A stretch of 64,000 nt of DNA from NCBI RefSeq assembly GCF_019420015.1, contig NZ_JAHZIA010000027.1:1-64000 (forward strand), in the 5' to 3' direction. Every line of letters starts with the position of its first letter. The first letter of the stretch is position 1. This document shows positions 26,809-34,518 of this stretch, piece by piece. The translations under genes and the position numbers were made by a program. The stretch is from Anaerofustis sp. Lineage in GTDB: Bacteria > Bacillota > Clostridia > Eubacteriales > Anaerofustaceae. Below the pieces are notes generated by a model, which searched no databases, was not told the origin of the DNA, and saw nothing but the letters and a program-made list of their open reading frames with translations.

Positions 26809-26976
26809 ATGCCAAACAGAGATGGTAAAGGTCCAAGTATGAATTCAAGTTATTGTAATAATACTGGCAACTGCCAGCGTAAACAAAAAAGACAATGCAG
26901 AAGAAGAAATTGTAAATCTGATGAAAACAATCAAAATTGCAAAAGAGAATTTCATTGCAATAAAAATGAATATTAA
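26809..26976 (+). CDS. Small Cys-rich basic protein (DUF5320-like), 55 aa
   Basis: Begins MPNRDGKGPSMNS, matching the MP-x-DG-x-GP opening of DUF5320-type proteins that often accompany DUF134 or NifX/NifB-type proteins in anaerobes. Six cysteines (C16, C22, C30, C35, C44, C50) and many Arg, Lys and Asn residues follow. AAAGGGAG precedes the ATG. The reverse strand is also open here, but the promoter, ribosome-binding site and family motif choose this strand. It probably binds metal or a cluster; function not known. Confidence 0.75.
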   Translation: MPNRDGKGPSMNSSYCNNTGNCQRKQKRQCRRRNCKSDENNQNCKREFHCNKNEY

Positions 26977-26982
26977 TATATC

Positions 26983-27011
26983 TTGACAAATAATAATTTA
27001 ATAATTATTAT
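26983..27011 (+). promoter_or_regulatory. Sigma-A promoter with embedded operator-like dyad, DUF134 gene
   Basis: TTGACA (26983-26988), 17-base spacer, TATTAT (27006-27011). A 9-bp perfect inverted repeat, ATAATAATT (26990-26998) and AATTATTAT (27003-27011), fills the spacer and covers the -10. It is all A/T, so chance must be considered, but its placement suits a repressor site. Confidence 0.6.
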
Positions 27012-27041
27012 ATACTTGATTAATTAATTAGAAGGTATATT

Positions 27042-27389
27042 ATGTCTAGACCCAAGAAATATAAAAATGTGTGTAAAATGCCTAATATTCAATATTTTAA
27101 AGGGAATAAAGATAATGACTTGAATCCTATAATGTTAAATATTGAAGAATATGAGGTCATACGATTAATAGACAAAGAAGATTTAACACAAGAAGAATGT
27201 TCTATTCAAATGAATGTATCAAGACCTACTATCCAGCTTTTATATGCAAACGCAAGAAAAAAAATTGCAACATTTCTTACCACAGGAGCACCTTTGAAAA
27301 TAGAAGGAGGCTCATATAAACTGTGTAATAAAAGAAATACTCATTGTAACCATAGAAATTGTAAATATCGTGGTGAATGTAACAAATAA
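27042..27389 (+). CDS. DUF134-family HTH DNA-binding protein with C-terminal Cys/His cluster
   Basis: 115 residues. The N-terminus MSRPKKYKNVCKMPNIQYFKG is the DUF134 signature, and residues 48-75 (LTQEECSIQMNVSRPTIQ) form a sigma-70 region 4-like HTH. The C-terminus carries C98, C103 and C107-type residues with His (LCNKRNTHCNHRNCKYRGEC), likely a metal or Fe-S site. GAAGG precedes the ATG. Probably a metal- or redox-responsive regulator that controls itself and the Cys-rich neighbour; the shared cysteine chemistry supports, but does not prove, the link. Confidence 0.85.
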   Translation: MSRPKKYKNVCKMPNIQYFKGNKDNDLNPIMLNIEEYEVIRLIDKEDLTQEECSIQMNVSRPTIQLLYANARKKIATFLTTGAPLKIEGGSYKLCNKRNTHCNHRNCKYRGECNK

Positions 27390-27416
27390 AAAAGAGCATT
27401 AAAATGCTCTTTTTTT
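27388..27416. terminator. Bidirectional terminator (DUF134 / HIT genes)
   Basis: Arms AAAAAAGAGCATT and AATGCTCTTTTTT with a 2-base apex, between convergent genes. Confidence 0.85.
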
Positions 27417-27753
27417 ATGCTTCCCATGTTAACTTTTTTCCGGCAAGAAGGTGAAAATGTAAGTGATGCACGCTTTGTCCACCATCTTCTCCGCAATTAT
27501 TTATAATTCTAAATCCTTTTTTATCAAAACCCTCTGTTACAGCCAGCTTATTGCAAACAGAAATTATATGATTTACAATATCGTCATTCTCTTCTATATC
27601 CAAAACAGAGTCATAATGTTTTTTAGGAACTATCAAAATGTGGTAAGGCGCAATAGGTTCTATATCCTTAAAAGCATATACCTTATCATCTTCAAAAACT
27701 TTCTTAGAAGGGATTTCACCTTTTATTATTTTACAAAACAAACAATCATTCAT
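27415..27753 (-). CDS. HIT-family (HINT-like) nucleotide hydrolase
   Basis: 112-residue histidine-triad protein. Triad H97-L-H99-F-H101-LL within SVHHLHFHLLAG; the N-terminal CLFCKIIKGEIPSKKVFEDD with two cysteines is the common zinc-binding variant of bacterial HinT. Family members hydrolyse aminoacyl- or phosphoramidate adenylates. It is the last gene of the teichoic-acid-type operon, 13 bases after the SDR, which looks like casual read-through rather than shared function. Confidence 0.93.
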   Translation of the reverse strand: MNDCLFCKIIKGEIPSKKVFEDDKVYAFKDIEPIAPYHILIVPKKHYDSVLDIEENDDIVNHIISVCNKLAVTEGFDKKGFRIINNCGEDGGQSVHHLHFHLLAGKKLTWEA

Positions 27754-27766
27754 AATAATTCACCCT

Positions 27767-28462
27767 TTATTTTTGTCTTACTATAATATCCTGTCCATCC
27801 AAACAATTCTCACCACTGCTAAGTAGATTTGCAATTACATCAGCAACATCCTCAGGCTGCATTATTGTTGTAGGATCTTCTTCAGGGGCAAGTATCCTTC
27901 TAAGCTCCGTTGCACATCTTCCGGGTGATATACAATAAACCTTTATGCCATATTCTCTAAGCTCATCGGCAAGAGTCTTTGACAAAGATATAACACCGGC
28001 TTTTGCCGCTGCATATGCCACCCAGCCCGGTCTTGAAGTTGAGCCTGCAGTTGAAGCAATATTTAATATCTTAGCATCTCTGCCTTTCATATATCTCACA
28101 CACGCTCTAATCATTACAAGCATTGATACCGTATTGATGGTAAATGTTCTTTCAAAATTTTCGTTTGTTGTATCCAAAAGTGCTGTGGGATTTACAAACC
28201 CCGCACCGTTTATGAGTAAATCAATCGAGCCAAATTCCTTTACGACTTCTTGAACTTTTAACTCTATACCTTCCAAATCCATCATATCATGAGGCAATAC
28301 CATAACATTACATTTTGGATTCATAAGTTCTTTGGTCTTATTTAGATTGTCTTCGTTTCTTGCCATTAAGACAATGTTATCTATACCTTCTTCATTACTC
28401 ATCTTTATTGCGGTAGCCCTTCCAATCCCTTGACTGGCTCCCGTTATAATACATGTTTTCAT
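27767..28462 (-). CDS. Short-chain dehydrogenase, probably ribulose-5-phosphate reductase for CDP-ribitol synthesis
   Basis: 231-residue SDR: NAD(P)-binding TGASQGIG (7-14), the NGAG motif (LLINGAGF), catalytic Ser in NIASTAGS and YAAAK. General SDR chemistry is certain; the substrate is inferred from position, seven bases after an IspD/TarI-type cytidylyltransferase and beside teichoic acid polymerase and export genes. In the fused Haemophilus Bcs1/Acs1 enzyme an IspD-like half and an SDR half together make CDP-ribitol; here the same two parts are separate adjacent genes. The usual TarJ (zinc-type alcohol dehydrogenase) is absent. Confidence 0.82.
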   Translation of the reverse strand: MKTCIITGASQGIGRATAIKMSNEEGIDNIVLMARNEDNLNKTKELMNPKCNVMVLPHDMMDLEGIELKVQEVVKEFGSIDLLINGAGFVNPTALLDTTNENFERTFTINTVSMLVMIRACVRYMKGRDAKILNIASTAGSTSRPGWVAYAAAKAGVISLSKTLADELREYGIKVYCISPGRCATELRRILAPEEDPTTIMQPEDVADVIANLLSSGENCLDGQDIIVRQK

Positions 28463-28469
28463 ATCTTAC

Positions 28470-29162
28470 CTATTCCTTTCCGACTATAAATTCCTTATAT
28501 ATTTCTTCACAAGTAACCAAATCAACAGGTGTTGTTATTTTTATATTGTATAAAGAGCCAGGTAATACTTTAATCTTTTTACCTGGATTATAATGATAGA
28601 ACAACGAAGCATCTTCAGTAAAAGACAATCCTTCTTCTCTTGCTTTCTTATGAGCATCAAACAATAATTTTGAATCAAACTTATGTGGAAGCTGAACATT
28701 TACAAGCTCATCCCTAACTAAATTTTCATCTATAAATCCATCTTTTTGTTTTAAAACAGTAAACGGTATATCAAGTCCATAAATTGCATTTTCGTTTTCA
28801 TCACTTATAAGAGCTTCATATTCTTTTTTACTAACAAAAGGTCTTACTGCTTCATGAACAATAATACTATCCACATCCTGAAGATATTTACACCCTATAT
28901 AAGTTGATTCCTGACGGCTTTTTCCACCTTCCACACATAAAATATTTTTTTGAATGTTGTGATTGAAAATTAATTTTTTCATTTCGTCTATATGCTCTTT
29001 CGGCGAACATATTACTACTTTTTCAATTTCTTCTATTTTTTCAATTTTTTCCAGTACATGAAGAATAATAGGTTTACCTCCAAGTAATAAAAACTGCTTT
29101 GGTACAGGCCTACCCATTCTTTTACCTATACCTCCGGCTAAAATGATCATTCCTGTTGACAT
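28470..29162 (-). CDS. IspD/TarI-family cytidylyltransferase
   Basis: 230-residue nucleotidyltransferase. The CTP-binding loop LAGGIGKRMGRPVPKQF (residues 8-24) and the segment VHEAVRPFV are intact. IspD (MEP isoprenoid pathway) and TarI (CDP-ribitol synthesis) cannot be told apart safely by eye; the adjacent polymerase, SDR and exporter genes favour a TarI role. GGAG precedes the ATG. It is the fourth gene of the operon starting at 32614. Confidence 0.87.
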   Translation of the reverse strand: MSTGMIILAGGIGKRMGRPVPKQFLLLGGKPIILHVLEKIEKIEEIEKVVICSPKEHIDEMKKLIFNHNIQKNILCVEGGKSRQESTYIGCKYLQDVDSIIVHEAVRPFVSKKEYEALISDENENAIYGLDIPFTVLKQKDGFIDENLVRDELVNVQLPHKFDSKLLFDAHKKAREEGLSFTEDASLFYHYNPGKKIKVLPGSLYNIKITTPVDLVTCEEIYKEFIVGKE

Positions 29163-29185
29163 TTTAACTCCTCCTTAAAATATTT

Positions 29186-30382
29186 TTATTTTATCATATT
29201 AGGTTTTATTAACTCATTAACAAATCGTTCGCTGGCTTTTCCGTCAGCGACTTCGAAAGTCTGTTTTTTAAACTCTTTAACCTTTTCTATTTCAAAGTTA
29301 CCGTTTTTTATATCATGTGCCATAGACAGCGTATCGGTATAAACTTTGCCCGGCAAATCTGTTCTAAAATCTATATAAAATCCTCTTTCGTCAATATAAT
29401 CATAATAATCGCTTGCAAAAAACATCATAGGTCTTTCAAGCAAAGAATATTCAAATATTGCCGATGAATAATCGGTAATCATTATGTCACTTATCATCAT
29501 TAATTCATTTATATCGGGATAATCACTTACATCAAACAAGAATTTTTTTAAATTATCATCTATTTCATATTTCTGTGTTATCCATGGATGCAGTTTTAAT
29601 AATATGATATATTTATCACCAATAATTTCTTTCATTAGGGAAAAATCCAAATCATCTTGATAATGAGCAGAAGCTCTGTTATTTCCTCTAAATGTAGGAG
29701 CAAACAAAATGATTTTTTTATCTTTAGGCAAAGAATATCTTTCTCTTACATTTTCAAGCAAATTTAATTTTAACTCATCATTAAAAAATACGTCCGTTCT
29801 TGGAATGCCAATATCCGTTCTAAACTTGCTGATATCCGTTCTAAAAGCTTCAGCATAAAACTTAGCATTATATTTACTACCCATTAAACAATAGGTATAA
29901 TTTGAATGAATGTTTATGATTTTCGCAGTTTTAGGACTAACCCCAAAAGATTTATCTAGGACACTATACCCTATTTTCTTAAATCCACCACTTGCATGCC
30001 ATACTTGAATAACTATTGTTTCTTTTCTTACTTTAGTAACGTATAACGGGAAATAATAATCATCTACAATCACAAATCTTGATGTTGCAATATGATATTC
30101 TGTCACTATATGCGTAAAAACTTTCTTTAATTTTGTTAAAAATGTCTTATCAACAGATTTTGTAAATCGCAAACAAATTTCAATATCCAAATTTTGACTT
30201 TCTATTTCATTATATATATATAATAAATTTCTATCCAGTTTATCTGAACTGTTTGAAGCAATCAAAATCTTATTTTTTACTTTAAATATCTTAAATATAT
30301 TGTAAGAAACTGCTAAAATATTTTTTACTATTCTTTTTTTTAATCTTGTTCTAGAAATAAATCTTTTTATAACTCGAAACAT
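29186..30382 (-). CDS. CDP-glycerol/CDP-ribitol glycerophosphotransferase family polymerase (TagF/TarL-like)
   Basis: 398 residues, the length of a TagB/TagF-type catalytic domain without the extra N-terminal glycosyltransferase domain. Landmarks: VWHASGGFKKIGYS, GIPRTDVFF, LFAPTFRGN, LLKLHPW and the DYSSAIFEYSLLERPMMFF block. It would transfer polyol phosphate from a CDP-activated precursor to a lipid-linked acceptor at the inner membrane face; the basic N-terminus (FRVIKRFISRTRLKKR) suits membrane attachment. Whether it is a primase or a polymerase, and glycerol- or ribitol-specific, cannot be read here; the neighbouring CDP-ribitol-type pair favours ribitol. Confidence 0.9.
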   Translation of the reverse strand: MFRVIKRFISRTRLKKRIVKNILAVSYNIFKIFKVKNKILIASNSSDKLDRNLLYIYNEIESQNLDIEICLRFTKSVDKTFLTKLKKVFTHIVTEYHIATSRFVIVDDYYFPLYVTKVRKETIVIQVWHASGGFKKIGYSVLDKSFGVSPKTAKIINIHSNYTYCLMGSKYNAKFYAEAFRTDISKFRTDIGIPRTDVFFNDELKLNLLENVRERYSLPKDKKIILFAPTFRGNNRASAHYQDDLDFSLMKEIIGDKYIILLKLHPWITQKYEIDDNLKKFLFDVSDYPDINELMMISDIMITDYSSAIFEYSLLERPMMFFASDYYDYIDERGFYIDFRTDLPGKVYTDTLSMAHDIKNGNFEIEKVKEFKKQTFEVADGKASERFVNELIKPNMIK

Positions 30383-30400
30383 TATTTTCTCCCCATAATA

Positions 30401-31777
30401 TTACAATAATTTCTCTCTGATTTCATCCAACGTTCCATTTTCATCTCTTTGTTCAAGAGTATATTCATCTTGCATTGTTTTATATGGAAGATAATATACA
30501 CCATCACCATGATAGTCACTACTTGTAATAATTAACCTTCTAATAGAAGCAAATTTAAAATGTAGCCCTGCTTCATTATTCCAAAACTCTCCAGCAACTC
30601 TATAAGTTCCAGGAAGCAATTTTAAATTAGGAAGAACAAATCTGTAAACATGTCTTCCTACAGAAGAATCTACCACATTATTCTCATCTTGTTTACTGGT
30701 AGAAAAAACAATTCTATCTTCAATATCTCTAATAGAAAAACAAGCTATTAAATTATTTGCAATTTCTTTTTTTACTAAATACTCTACTTCAAATATAATA
30801 GAAGAATCATATGGGAATTTAACTCTATTTTTTGTATCTTGCTCAAGATTTATAAATCTTGTTTTTACAAGTTCCCAAATATCTTTTTTTTCAAACACTT
30901 CGTTTTCTTTTTCTCGTTCTTCTCTTTCTTTAATTCTCTTTGCAGCTCTAACTTCTTTTAAATAATCTTCATAAAGTTTAGAAACCATATCAGTATCGCC
31001 TTTTGCCATCAGCTCCCCGTCTTTTATCCACATAGCTTTTGTACAAAATCCACGAATTGTAAACAAACTATGACTTACAAAAAGAATTGTTTTACCTTGT
31101 TTTCTAAACTCTTCTATTTTTGATAAACACTTTAATTTAAATGTATCATCCCCTACAGCCAAAACTTCATCAACAATTAAAATATCAGGCTCCACATTTA
31201 CGCTTATGGCAAACCCAAGCCTTGATTTCATACCAGATGAATAAGTTCTTACCGGTTGATACAAATGATCTCCTATATCTGCAAATTCAATTATATCCGG
31301 AATTCTTTTTTCCATTTCTTCCTCGGGAATACCAAGAGTTGTTGCCTTTAAAAATATATTTTCATATCCGGTAAGTTCCTTATCAAAACCGGAAGTAAGT
31401 TCAAGCAATGCAGAAATTCTTCCATTTACTTCAATAGAACCCTTTGTAGGAGTTGCAACTCCTGTAATCATTTTAAGGAGTGTTGATTTTCCTGAACCAT
31501 TTACTCCAAGGATACCAATTGTTTCACCTTTTGGAAACTTAACATTTATATCTTTTAAAGCATAGAATTCACCATATTTAACTTTACTTGAAAAAGCATT
31601 TACAACTCTATGCCAAGCTTTTTTATATATTTTATACATTTTTGTAACATTGTTAACACTAACAGCAACATTCTCATCCGGTATATCATCAGGCCAATCT
31701 TCCAGCATTGTTGCTTTCATTTCATCTGTAATTTCTATATTAACATCAACTGAATTTCTTGTAAATTTTTTTGCCAT
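30401..31777 (-). CDS. tagH: Polysaccharide/teichoic acid ABC transporter ATPase with C-terminal Wzt-like domain
   Basis: 458 residues. After a 38-residue acidic N-terminal extension comes an ABC ATPase domain of the TagH/Wzt/KpsT group: Walker A GVNGSGKST (91-99), signature YSSGMKSRL, Walker B ILIVDEVLAVGD. A coiled region rich in Arg, Lys and Glu (about 285-305) leads to a beta-sandwich C-terminal domain (about 310-440, with VGRHVYRFVLPNLKLLPGTY) like that of Wzt, which reads the chain end of a polymer before export. B. subtilis TagH has a different C-terminal half. It lies ten bases after the permease. Confidence 0.92.
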   Translation of the reverse strand: MAKKFTRNSVDVNIEITDEMKATMLEDWPDDIPDENVAVSVNNVTKMYKIYKKAWHRVVNAFSSKVKYGEFYALKDINVKFPKGETIGILGVNGSGKSTLLKMITGVATPTKGSIEVNGRISALLELTSGFDKELTGYENIFLKATTLGIPEEEMEKRIPDIIEFADIGDHLYQPVRTYSSGMKSRLGFAISVNVEPDILIVDEVLAVGDDTFKLKCLSKIEEFRKQGKTILFVSHSLFTIRGFCTKAMWIKDGELMAKGDTDMVSKLYEDYLKEVRAAKRIKEREEREKENEVFEKKDIWELVKTRFINLEQDTKNRVKFPYDSSIIFEVEYLVKKEIANNLIACFSIRDIEDRIVFSTSKQDENNVVDSSVGRHVYRFVLPNLKLLPGTYRVAGEFWNNEAGLHFKFASIRRLIITSSDYHGDGVYYLPYKTMQDEYTLEQRDENGTLDEIREKLL

Positions 31778-31786
31778 AATAACCTC

Positions 31787-32614
31787 CTATAATACATCAG
31801 AAAACTCATTATGGAGTTTTTTATAAAGATATGCCGTTAACAATGTAAATAATAAAGTAAATACTAACATATATATAGTATATGAAGGCCTTTCAAAAAA
31901 CCATATTTTGTTCAAAAATGTATCTCTATATCCTTGTATAAAATAATAAAAAGGATTAAGTTTTAAAATTTTAAATAATAAAGAACCTTCTGCTAATTTA
32001 GACGGAGCCCAAACAACAGGAGACAACCAGAAAAATATCATTGTAGTTGACTTTACAAGTTGTTCAAAATCTCTGCTTATAACTGATAACGTTGATAAAA
32101 AGGTACAAAGCACACACCCAAAGAAAAATAAAAATCCAGTATAATATATAATTTGTAAATAATATATATCCGGATAATATCCACAAATAAAAAGTACTAT
32201 CAAGACAAGAACTAATAATATTAAATGCGTAAAAAATAACGACATTACATTAAATATAGGAATTGTTTCAACAGGGAATACAACTTTTGTAACCAAATAA
32301 CTATCTCTTCTTATGGAAGAAATACCTATATTCATAATGTCATTAACAAAAAACCAAGCTATTATACCCGTCATTAACCAAAAAATAAAAGGAATATTAC
32401 CATCCATAGGCTTTCCTCCTCTTATCCCGATTTGAATACCAAACCAATAAACGAAAATAAACAAGATAGGTTTAACAAGAGACCAACCAACTCCCAGAGC
32501 TGAGCCAGAATATCTTTTTTTAATAGTCATTTTAGCCATAGCCAAAGATTTTTTTCTATTTTTTATATTGGATTTAAAAATATCAACAAAACTCTTAATT
32601 GCTTCTTTAATCAT
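31787..32614 (-). CDS. tagG: Polysaccharide/teichoic acid ABC transporter permease
   Basis: 275-residue ABC-2 type permease with six predicted transmembrane helices. It shows the family segments KKRYSGSALGVGWSLVKPI near the N-terminus and SPVVW and LNPFYYFIQGYRD near the C-terminus. With the ATPase it would flip a lipid-linked polymer outward. First gene of a leftward operon with its own promoter; no ribosome-binding site stronger than GAGG is seen before the ATG. Confidence 0.93.
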   Translation of the reverse strand: MIKEAIKSFVDIFKSNIKNRKKSLAMAKMTIKKRYSGSALGVGWSLVKPILFIFVYWFGIQIGIRGGKPMDGNIPFIFWLMTGIIAWFFVNDIMNIGISSIRRDSYLVTKVVFPVETIPIFNVMSLFFTHLILLVLVLIVLFICGYYPDIYYLQIIYYTGFLFFFGCVLCTFLSTLSVISRDFEQLVKSTTMIFFWLSPVVWAPSKLAEGSLLFKILKLNPFYYFIQGYRDTFLNKIWFFERPSYTIYMLVFTLLFTLLTAYLYKKLHNEFSDVL

Positions 32615-32662
32615 TATTGTTTTTTCCTCATAATAAATATTTTTACCATAATTTATCTAATT

Positions 32663-32691
32663 ATGATACTATAACTATAAAAAAAAGTCAA
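32663..32691 (-). promoter_or_regulatory. Sigma-A promoter of the teichoic-acid-type operon
   Basis: Minus strand TTGACT, 17-base spacer, TATCAT, about 50 bases before the permease ATG. The upstream rbr terminator insulates it. Confidence 0.6.
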
Positions 32692-32713
32692 ATTATCATC
32701 AATTACAAACAAC

Positions 32714-32741
32714 AAAAAAAGCCTTAAAATAAGGCTTTTTT
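32714..32741 (-). terminator. Terminator of the perR-rbr transcript
   Basis: Arms AAAAAAGCCTT and AAGGCTTTTTT with a 5-base loop and T-run on the minus strand. Confidence 0.85.
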
Positions 32742-32764
32742 ATTTATTGTTATGTAATTATATT

Positions 32765-33307
32765 TTAGCCGAAATATCTCTTAAGTAAACCTTCGAAAGC
32801 TTTACCGTGTCTAGCTTCATCTCTTGCCATTTCATGAACTGTATCATGAATTGCATCAAGATTTGCTTCTTTAGCTCTTTTAGCAAGATCAAATTTACCT
32901 GCTGTAGCACCGTTTTCAGCTTCAACTCTCATTTCAAGATTTTTCTTTGTGCTGTCTGTTACAACTTCACCTAATAATTCAGCGAATTTTGCAGCATGTT
33001 CAGCTTCTTCATAAGCTGCTTTTTCCCAGTAAAGACCAATTTCAGGATAACCTTCTCTGTGAGCTACTCTTGACATTGCAAGATACATACCAACTTCAGA
33101 ACATTCTCCTTCAAAATTTGCTCTTAAATCTGCAATAATATCTTCGCTAACACCTTTTGCAACACCTACAACGTGTTCTGCAGCCCAAGTTCTTTCTCCT
33201 GACATTTCTTGGAACTTTTCAGCAGGAACATGACATTGAGGACATTCTGCTGGTGGATTTTCTCCTTCATGAACATAACCACATACTGTACATACCCATT
33301 TTTTCAT
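32765..33307 (-). CDS. Reverse rubrerythrin (N-terminal rubredoxin domain)
   Basis: 180-residue peroxide-detoxifying protein of anaerobes. The order is reversed compared with classical rubrerythrin: the rubredoxin domain comes first (C6, C9, C22, C25), followed by the ferritin-like four-helix diiron domain (about 40-180) with metal ligands in FEGECSEVGMYL, AYEEAEHAAKFAE, VEAENGA and ARDEARHGKAFEG. It reduces H2O2 (and in clostridia O2) with electrons from NAD(P)H:rubredoxin oxidoreductase. AAGGAG precedes the ATG. It lies 70 bases after perR, most likely on the same transcript, so de-repression by peroxide is expected. Confidence 0.95.
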   Translation of the reverse strand: MKKWVCTVCGYVHEGENPPAECPQCHVPAEKFQEMSGERTWAAEHVVGVAKGVSEDIIADLRANFEGECSEVGMYLAMSRVAHREGYPEIGLYWEKAAYEEAEHAAKFAELLGEVVTDSTKKNLEMRVEAENGATAGKFDLAKRAKEANLDAIHDTVHEMARDEARHGKAFEGLLKRYFG

Positions 33308-33377
33308 AATTAATATCTCCTTTTTAATTTCATTTTATATATTTAACAGCATCATTACATACTGTTATAAACTTTTA

Positions 33378-33776
33378 TTACATTTCTGCGACTATTTTCA
33401 ACTCATCGCTTAAATGATTTTCTTCTTTAATTTTTTTTAGTTTTTTCTCAAGCAACATCGTAAACTCTTCATCTTCATAATCAATAATCTCATTCGTTTT
33501 CGTATTATATATATGTATATGAAATCCCGTTCTGGCGTCAAAACGCATCATGTTACTTTCGTCGTCTCTTACTTTGATTATAACACCTTTATCAATAAAT
33601 GCTTCCAATATATTGTATACGGTAGCAAGAGAAAATTTGTTTCCCAGCGAATTGAGATGATCTTTTACCATATCCGCACTGGGATGCTCACTGCTGTTAA
33701 TCAGATACTCCAAAACGGAAATCCTGTTTGGAGTAGCTTTAAGACCGTGACTCCTAATAATTTCTTTTACATCCAT
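33378..33776 (-). CDS. perR: Fur-family peroxide-responsive repressor (PerR-like), cysteine-free
   Basis: 132 residues: winged helix (1-75; SLATVYNILEAF recognition region) and dimerisation domain. All five regulatory metal ligands of B. subtilis PerR have counterparts: H31, D80, H86, H88 and D99, so iron-catalysed oxidation sensing is plausible. There is no cysteine at all, so the structural zinc site (two CxxC) of classical PerR is missing. A Per box lies in its own promoter, indicating autoregulation. The ATG at 33776 has a somewhat distant AAGGG. Confidence 0.88.
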   Translation of the reverse strand: MDVKEIIRSHGLKATPNRISVLEYLINSSEHPSADMVKDHLNSLGNKFSLATVYNILEAFIDKGVIIKVRDDESNMMRFDARTGFHIHIYNTKTNEIIDYEDEEFTMLLEKKLKKIKEENHLSDELKIVAEM

Positions 33777-33806
33777 ACATTTATTTTCCCTTCCCGGTAT
33801 TTTAAA

Positions 33807-33821
33807 TTAGAATGATTATAA
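33807..33821 (-). promoter_or_regulatory. Per box (PerR operator)
   Basis: Minus strand TTATAATCATTCTAA matches the published B. subtilis Per box TTATAATnATTATAA at 14 of 15 positions. It lies just downstream of the -10 box, where a bound repressor would block initiation. Confidence 0.8.
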
Positions 33822-33825
33822 TTTA

Positions 33826-33853
33826 ATTATATAGGATTTTTATTCTTTGTCAA
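33826..33853 (-). promoter_or_regulatory. Consensus sigma-A promoter of perR-rbr
   Basis: Minus strand TTGACA, 16-base spacer, TATAAT: both hexamers perfect. Confidence 0.8.
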
Positions 33854-33919
33854 TACTTTTTTACTAAAAAACTATATTTTTTTATAAAATTTAAAAAAGA
33901 GTTTTATAAAATTCTTCAA

Positions 33920-34372
33920 CTATAAAATTGCCGTAACACCGTATGTAAGACACATTATAAGTATACCTGCCGTCAACACTCCCGCAACTATAGGCAATAT
34001 GGCATCTTTAAGCCTTATATCCAAAAAAGCAGCAACCAATGCTCCCGTCCATGCTCCCGTTCCAGGAAGAGGTATTGCAACAAATATAAATAATCCCCAC
34101 TTTTGATATTTTTTAACTTTTTCACCTTTTAAATGAGCTTTATTTTCAAGTTTATCTATAAACTCACTCAACTTTGGCAAATATTTTCTTATGAGGATAA
34201 ATATTCTTCTTATAAATAAAATAATAAAAGGTACCGGAATCAAATTCCCCACTACAGAGGCAATATAAGCCGCAGGGAAACTGAGTCCCGAGGCAATGCC
34301 TATGGGAAGACCTCCCCTAAGCTCTATGATTGGTACCATAGAAATAATTAAAGTGTATAAAAAACTATTCAA
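33920..34372 (-). CDS. COG2426 small membrane protein (putative small multidrug export family)
   Basis: 150 residues with about four hydrophobic segments. It shows the family features IIELRGGLPIGIASG near the N-terminus and WGLFIFVAIPLPGTGAWTG in the centre, with GVLTAGILI near the end. Despite the database name, no transport function is established. The end of the coding sequence is close to the perR promoter, in the same direction. Confidence 0.85.
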   Translation of the reverse strand: MNSFLYTLIISMVPIIELRGGLPIGIASGLSFPAAYIASVVGNLIPVPFIILFIRRIFILIRKYLPKLSEFIDKLENKAHLKGEKVKKYQKWGLFIFVAIPLPGTGAWTGALVAAFLDIRLKDAILPIVAGVLTAGILIMCLTYGVTAIL

Positions 34373-34480
34373 AATCTTTATTCCGTTTCTCTTTCTTTTA
34401 ATATTACTGAACTTTATATAATATTATAATAAATATTTAAGTTTATCAATCTATTTAATGATTTCTAATGTAAATATAAT

Positions 34481-34507
34481 AAAAACGGATATGTACTATC
34501 CGTTTTT
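34481..34507 (-). terminator. Terminator of the M23 peptidase gene
   Basis: Minus-strand stem AAAAACGGATA / TATCCGTTTTT with a 5-base loop and T-run, twelve bases past the stop codon. Confidence 0.85.
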
Positions 34508-34518
34508 ACTAGCAAATG

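Noticed and set aside
26780..26989. 69-codon open frame on the minus strand over the 55-aa Cys-rich gene
   Set aside because: The plus strand has a perfect promoter, a ribosome-binding site and the MP-x-DG-x-GP family opening; the minus frame has none of these.
29816..29870. Short repeat in the TagF/TarL-like gene (TDI... FRTDI... PRTD)
   Set aside because: The repeated peptides correspond to the normal conserved region before GIPRTD; the DNA similarity is too short to be an expansion worth separate mention.
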